Assembly (NCBI GenBank): GCA_018436595.1
Contig: JAHDLC010000034.1
Coordinates: 1-64,000 of the forward strand
Direction: 5' to 3'
Source: Synergistaceae bacterium
GTDB taxonomy: Bacteria; Synergistota; Synergistia; Synergistales; Aminobacteriaceae
Length of the DNA: 64,000 bases
Positions 60,361 through 64,000 of this stretch are shown here, one piece after another. How positions within the stretch are numbered: the stretch's first letter is position 1; each line of letters begins with the position of its first letter. Both the position numbers and the translations under genes were made by a program. The notes under the pieces are model-generated. The model ran no database searches. It saw only the letters and a program-made list of their open reading frames with translations, and was not told the DNA's origin.

Positions 60361-61277
60361 TCTGATTGCACCTCCGCACGTCCCGGCGCTACTGCCACCG
60401 CCTGGATGACCTTTCTGCTCTGCAGGTTCCGTACGCGGATGGACTCTCCTTCGCACCCGGCGTCGAGAGCCTCTCCCCGGACTTCTATGCGGAATCCCGC
60501 TTTCCTGACGGAGATGATGACGGGATCCCCTCTTTGAATTATCGGCGCGGAAGAGAATAAGTTGAGGGCTATGGGCTCACCGGCGGAAAGATTCCTCCGG
60601 GCCACTGTGCCGAGGACATCCTCCACCGCCGACGCCAGGGGCGTCGAGCGGAGAATCCTCACGGACTGGACCGTCACGTCGTCCCTGTCCAGGACCTTTC
60701 CCCGCTCCACCGGTCGGGCCGCCACCACGGCAGGACGGCTCCAGGAGAGCCTCACCGCAAGGGACCGTTCGGACCCGGTGCCGTCGTCGTATTTCAGCGT
60801 GACCGATCCCGTTCCCGGAGCGATGGAAAGAGGACCGACGGGCTTTCCGGGAGGGATGTCTCCGAGAGGCTCCGCTTCCACCTGCCATTCCCATCCTGAA
60901 AGCCGTTTGATGACCGCGGAAAGAGACTCGTCAAGGGAGACCGCCACTTCCGGCGGCATGATGAGCTTGAGCCGGATGCCTCCGATCCCCTGTTCCGATA
61001 TGGCGACAAGGAGGGCATCCCGGGTGAGGATTCCGTTCGGTGGAACGGAAAGCCTCACGGCCCCCGCTTTCCGGACAAGTTCCGGCTCACCGGTGAGAAG
61101 GGCCGCTTCGGAGAGGGGGAAGGGATCCGACGTTACGACCGGGGTTGCCCCCATTTCAAGGACAAGGTCGGCGGCAAGGACGGGAACTTCAGTGAAGAGG
61201 ATCAGGAAGGCGGCCAGGAGAGGAAAAAAAAGGCGGGACCGAAATGCATCCCGCTGTCGTTTTCTTTTTCCGTTCAC
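60357..61277 (-). CDS. flgA: Flagellar P-ring assembly chaperone FlgA
   Basis: 306 aa. Signal peptide after a basic start (LFFPLLAAFLILFTEVPVLA). The C-terminal SAF domain reads RPVERGKVLDRDDVT, followed by RNLSAGEPI and RVRN. GTG at 61277 is 8 bases after the flgG stop; the much longer open frame upstream is flgG in another frame. It overlaps flgH by GTGA. Confidence 0.9.
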   Translation of the reverse strand: MNGKRKRQRDAFRSRLFFPLLAAFLILFTEVPVLAADLVLEMGATPVVTSDPFPLSEAALLTGEPELVRKAGAVRLSVPPNGILTRDALLVAISEQGIGGIRLKLIMPPEVAVSLDESLSAVIKRLSGWEWQVEAEPLGDIPPGKPVGPLSIAPGTGSVTLKYDDGTGSERSLAVRLSWSRPAVVAARPVERGKVLDRDDVTVQSVRILRSTPLASAVEDVLGTVARRNLSAGEPIALNLFSSAPIIQRGDPVIISVRKAGFRIEVRGEALDAGCEGESIRVRNLQSRKVIQAVAVAPGRAEVQSE

Positions 61278-61285
61278 GGCGGCGC

Positions 61286-62074
61286 TTACCTCTTCAGCCC
61301 GTTGGCGATGCGGAGCAGTTCGTCCGCCGTCTGAACACCCTTTGAGTTTGCCTCGTAGGCCCTCTGGGCTATGATGAGGGAGACCATTTCGTCCACCACC
61401 TGGACGTTGGACATTTCGAGGACTCCCTGGTGAAGCTGGCCGAGACCTTCTTCCCCGGGAAGTCCCGCGATGGGAGCTCCGCTGGCGGGCGTCTCGACGA
61501 AGAGGTTCTTCCCCATCGCCCTGAGGCCTCCGGGATTGACGAACCGGACAAGTTCGATCTGGCCCACTTCCTCCGCCTCCTCCTGGCCCGCGATGCTGAC
61601 CGTGACGAGGCCTTCGGGGCTGACCATGATCTCCGTGGCGTCCTCGGGGATGACAAGGGCCGGCTCGAGGAGAAGACCGTCCTCGTTGACCACCTGGCCG
61701 TCGGAATCCACGTTCCAGTTGCCCGCCCTGGTGAAGGCTATTTCGCCGTTGGGGAGGAGGACCTGGTAAAATCCGTCTCCCTCGATGGCGATGTCGAGGG
61801 GCTGTTCGGTTACCTGGAGGTTGCCCTGGCCCATGAAGCGGGAGGTTCCCACAACACGGGTTCCAAGGCCGACCTGCACGCCGTTGGGTACCATGGAGGC
61901 CGGTTCCACGGGTGCGCCTGGTTCCCGGTTGATCTGGTACAGAAGATCGGCGAAATCCGCCCGTTTTCTTTTGAATCCGGCGGTGTTCACGTTGGCGAGG
62001 TTGTTGGTCGTGACGTCCAGGTTGGTCTGCTGGGCGATCATTCCGCTTGCGCTTGTCCACAGGGCTCTGAGCAT
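61286..62074 (-). CDS. flgG: Distal rod protein FlgG
   Basis: 262 aa. N-terminal hook/rod motif NLDVTTNNLANVNTAGFKR, middle domain LDIAIEGDGFYQV, and C-terminal LEMSNVQVVDEMVSLIIAQR with NSKGVQTADELL. Canonical FlgG length. GGGAGGGAG precedes the ATG. Confidence 0.96.
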   Translation of the reverse strand: MLRALWTSASGMIAQQTNLDVTTNNLANVNTAGFKRKRADFADLLYQINREPGAPVEPASMVPNGVQVGLGTRVVGTSRFMGQGNLQVTEQPLDIAIEGDGFYQVLLPNGEIAFTRAGNWNVDSDGQVVNEDGLLLEPALVIPEDATEIMVSPEGLVTVSIAGQEEAEEVGQIELVRFVNPGGLRAMGKNLFVETPASGAPIAGLPGEEGLGQLHQGVLEMSNVQVVDEMVSLIIAQRAYEANSKGVQTADELLRIANGLKR

Positions 62075-62090
62075 ATTTTTCTCCCTCCCG

Positions 62091-62906
62091 CTAGCTGGTC
62101 CTGCCGAAGGACGTGATCAGCTTGCCTGTCAGTTCGTCATGGGTCATGAGGGTCTTTGACGACGCCTCGTAGGCCCGCTGGGCTTCCACCATCCGCACCA
62201 TTTCCTCCACCACGTTGACGTTGGACATCTCCAGCGCACCGGGTTCAAGGGTTATCTGCTCCGGCTCGAGGGCTGCGGGAGCCCCGGAATTCTCCGTGGC
62301 CTCGAGGGTCGTCCTGCCCGCCTGCCGGAGGTAGGTGGGATTGGGAAAGGTCACCACCTGGAGCACGTCGACCGCTTCTCCATCGGCGATGATCTGGCCG
62401 CCTCCGCCGATGGCCACCCGGGCGGCGTCTCCGAACTCCACCGGGCCCCCGTCGCCCAGAACCAGGAGGCCGTCATGGGTGACGAGCTGCCCCTCGGGGC
62501 TCCGCTGAAAATGGCCCGACCTGGTATAGAAGATGTTTCCGGCGCCGTCCTGGACGGTAAAGTAGCCTTCGCCGACGATCGCCGCGTCGAGGGGGGCATC
62601 GGTCACCTGGAGGGCCCCCTCCTCGGTGCTCATGTAAGTTTCGGACATGACGTTCGCGAGGCTGAGGTCGCCGATGAGGAACTTTCCCCTGAAGCCGAGC
62701 TGGAAGGGGGCGGACACGAGCTTGATGGATCCGTCTTCGGAAGGTTTTTCCACACGGTCCATGAGCACTTCGGGGAAGGACTTGTTGACGGGGATGCGCT
62801 TCCGGAATCCCGATGAGCTGACGTTTGCCAGGTTGTTGGCCGTCACGTCGTGCATGGTTTCCTGCACGATCATGGCTGAAGCGGCCGCGTAAAGGCCTCG
62901 GTGCAT
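62091..62906 (-). CDS. flgF: Proximal rod protein of the FlgF/FlgG family
   Basis: 271 aa. Rod motif HDVTANNLANVSSSGFRKR and C-terminal NVNVVEEMVRMVEAQRAYE. Closely similar to FlgG next door, but diverged in the middle; position before flgG supports FlgF (FlhO in Bacillus, which also lies next to an mreB homologue). ATG at 62906 with GGGAGGGAATTTC; the open frame upstream is not used. Confidence 0.9.
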   Translation of the reverse strand: MHRGLYAAASAMIVQETMHDVTANNLANVSSSGFRKRIPVNKSFPEVLMDRVEKPSEDGSIKLVSAPFQLGFRGKFLIGDLSLANVMSETYMSTEEGALQVTDAPLDAAIVGEGYFTVQDGAGNIFYTRSGHFQRSPEGQLVTHDGLLVLGDGGPVEFGDAARVAIGGGGQIIADGEAVDVLQVVTFPNPTYLRQAGRTTLEATENSGAPAALEPEQITLEPGALEMSNVNVVEEMVRMVEAQRAYEASSKTLMTHDELTGKLITSFGRTS

Positions 62907-62988
62907 GAAATTCCCTCCCGGTGGGCTCTGCGGAGGCGGGGGCCGCCGATCCTTCCGGATCAATCCGTCCCCGCCCGACCGCCGGGGA

Positions 62989-64000
62989 TCAGAATTTCCG
63001 TCGTCTGCCCTTTCTTTTGTTGACGAGAATGCCGCTCCTTCCCAGGGCCTGGAGCTTGTCGATCTCGGCAAGGGCCTTGCCCGTGCCGAGGGCGACGCAT
63101 TCCATGGGATCGTCCGCCGTGAAGCAGTTGATGCCCGTGTGCCTGGTGATGAGCTCGGGGAGGCCTCTCAGCAGCGAACCGCCGCCCGTGAGGACGATTC
63201 CCCTGTCTATTATATCGGCGGAGAGTTCCGGCGGCGTTAGCTCCAGAACATTCCGAACTCCATCGATCAATGACTGGACCATCTCGCCGATGGCCATGGA
63301 GACGCTGGCGCTGGAGACCTCGATCTGCCTGGGAAGGCCCTGGACAAGGTCCCGCCCCTTGAGAACCATCAATGTCTCCTCTTCTTCCTGGAGGCAGGTT
63401 CCGATCATGATCTTGAGGTTTTCCGCGGTCTGTTCGCCGATGGCGAGGCTGTACTGCTTCCGAAGGTAGCGCATGATGCCTTCGTCGAAACGGTCGCCCC
63501 CGATGCGGAGGGACTTGGACACCACGATGCCCCCGAGGGATATGACGGCGATGTCTGTGGTGCCGCCGCCGATATCCACCACCATTTTGCCCCGGGGCTC
63601 TTCCACGTTGAGATTTGCCCCTATAGCGGCTGCCATGGGCTCTTCGATGAGGTAGGCTTCCTTGGCTCCCACTTCCACGGCGGCCTCGAGGACCGCCCGG
63701 CGCTCAACGTCGGTGGCTCCTGACGGGACGCAGATCATGACCCGGTTGCGGAAGAAGCGGCTGAAGCCCCGCTGGACCCGGCGCATGAAGTGGTGCAGCA
63801 TGGCTTCCGTCATGGTATAGTCTGCGATGACGCCGTCCCGCAGCGGGCGCACCGATGTAATGCTTCCCGGTGTACGGCCCACCATGTTCTTGGCCTCGTA
63901 GCCCACGGCGAGAATTTTTCCGGTATCAAGGTCCACGGCCACCACGGAGGGTTCCCTCAGGACGATACCCTTGTTTTTCACATAAATTAGTACGGTTGCT
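62989..64000 (-). CDS. mreB: Rod-shape-determining protein MreB/Mbl (5' end off the window)
   Basis: Actin-like cytoskeletal ATPase that guides wall growth. The frame is open through base 64000, and the residues just before the first in-frame start read TVLIYVKNKGIVLREPSVV, the normal N-terminal region of MreB, so the true start lies outside. Visible motifs: VCVPSGATDVERRA-type segment, IEEPMAAAIGA, DIGGGTTDIAVISLGG and LTGGGSLLRGLPEL. It precedes flgF/flgG, the arrangement known for mbl-flhO-flhP in Bacillus. Confidence 0.96.
   Translation of the reverse strand, partial: ATVLIYVKNKGIVLREPSVVAVDLDTGKILAVGYEAKNMVGRTPGSITSVRPLRDGVIADYTMTEAMLHHFMRRVQRGFSRFFRNRVMICVPSGATDVERRAVLEAAVEVGAKEAYLIEEPMAAAIGANLNVEEPRGKMVVDIGGGTTDIAVISLGGIVVSKSLRIGGDRFDEGIMRYLRKQYSLAIGEQTAENLKIMIGTCLQEEEETLMVLKGRDLVQGLPRQIEVSSASVSMAIGEMVQSLIDGVRNVLELTPPELSADIIDRGIVLTGGGSLLRGLPELITRHTGINCFTADDPMECVALGTGKALAEIDKLQALGRSGILVNKRKGRRRKF

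Noticed and set aside
60357-62060. 567-codon version of flgA
   Set aside because: The N-terminal 260 codons are flgG in another frame; signal peptide and coupling place the start at 61277.

Overview
The window is a GC-rich chromosomal stretch from a flagellated, diderm, probably anaerobic amino-acid-fermenting bacterium. The best guess is phylum Synergistota (Aminivibrio/Aminobacterium-like). This rests on the start of the 16S gene, on P- and L-ring genes (flgI, flgH) that imply an outer membrane, on pyruvate phosphate dikinase with PPSR-type regulators, and on the gene order. No database was consulted, so the genus is inference. Except for one gene (a class A penicillin-binding protein, 361-2661), every gene is on the minus strand and reads right to left. 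GTG and TTG starts and 1-4 base stop/start overlaps are common.

Layout in coordinate order. (1) 1-125 is the 5' end of a 16S rRNA gene on the minus strand with its promoter, divergent from the penicillin-binding protein. (2) 2767-3312 is an interspersed hairpin-repeat cluster. (3) 3321-28631 is a long housekeeping run, listed in transcription order: tRNA-Gln, glmU, prs, rplY, pth, [terminator], mfd, mazG, oadA-like, phoH, pgpH-like, ybeY, corC-like, cdd, era, recO, glyQ, glyS, two PPSR paralogues, ppdK, and a PEP-synthase-like protein lacking its ATP-grasp half. (4) 29202-41766 is a sugar-biosynthesis island for a CMP-activated legionaminic-acid-type nonulosonate (legB, legC, legG, legI, a NeuD-like acyltransferase, legF, a ptmE-like nucleotidyltransferase). 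It also carries an amidotransferase/HisH/HisF triad that should make an acetamidino group, a methyltransferase and two Gfo/Idh proteins. (5) 41889-48191 holds flaG, flagellin, a Maf-type flagellin glycosyltransferase, csrA and fliW. (6) 48696-54975 holds a giant flgL, then flgK, flgN and flgM. (7) 55036-58308 holds comF, an acetyltransferase, a zinc-ribbon protein, a DUF3084 protein and a YkgJ-like protein. (8) 58309-62906 is the rod/ring set flgJ, flgI, flgH, flgA, flgG, flgF. (9) mreB runs off the right edge.

How it works together: the island makes a decorated legionaminic acid, Maf is the likely transferase, and flagellin next door is the likely acceptor. Flagellin output appears to be controlled at two levels. 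A sigma-28 promoter lies inside the 3' end of maf, with a matching one before flgM. The leader has a GGA hairpin and a GGA in the Shine-Dalgarno sequence exactly 20 nt apart, the expected layout for CsrA repression relieved by FliW; both regulators are encoded just upstream. The most striking points are a HisF paralogue that has lost its catalytic aspartate but kept the ammonia-gate residues, a Gfo/Idh protein without its catalytic motifs beside an intact one, a 1006-residue FlgL built from repeats with EF-hand-like loops, two PPSR paralogues beside two possible targets, and mosaic hairpin repeats in four intergenic gaps.
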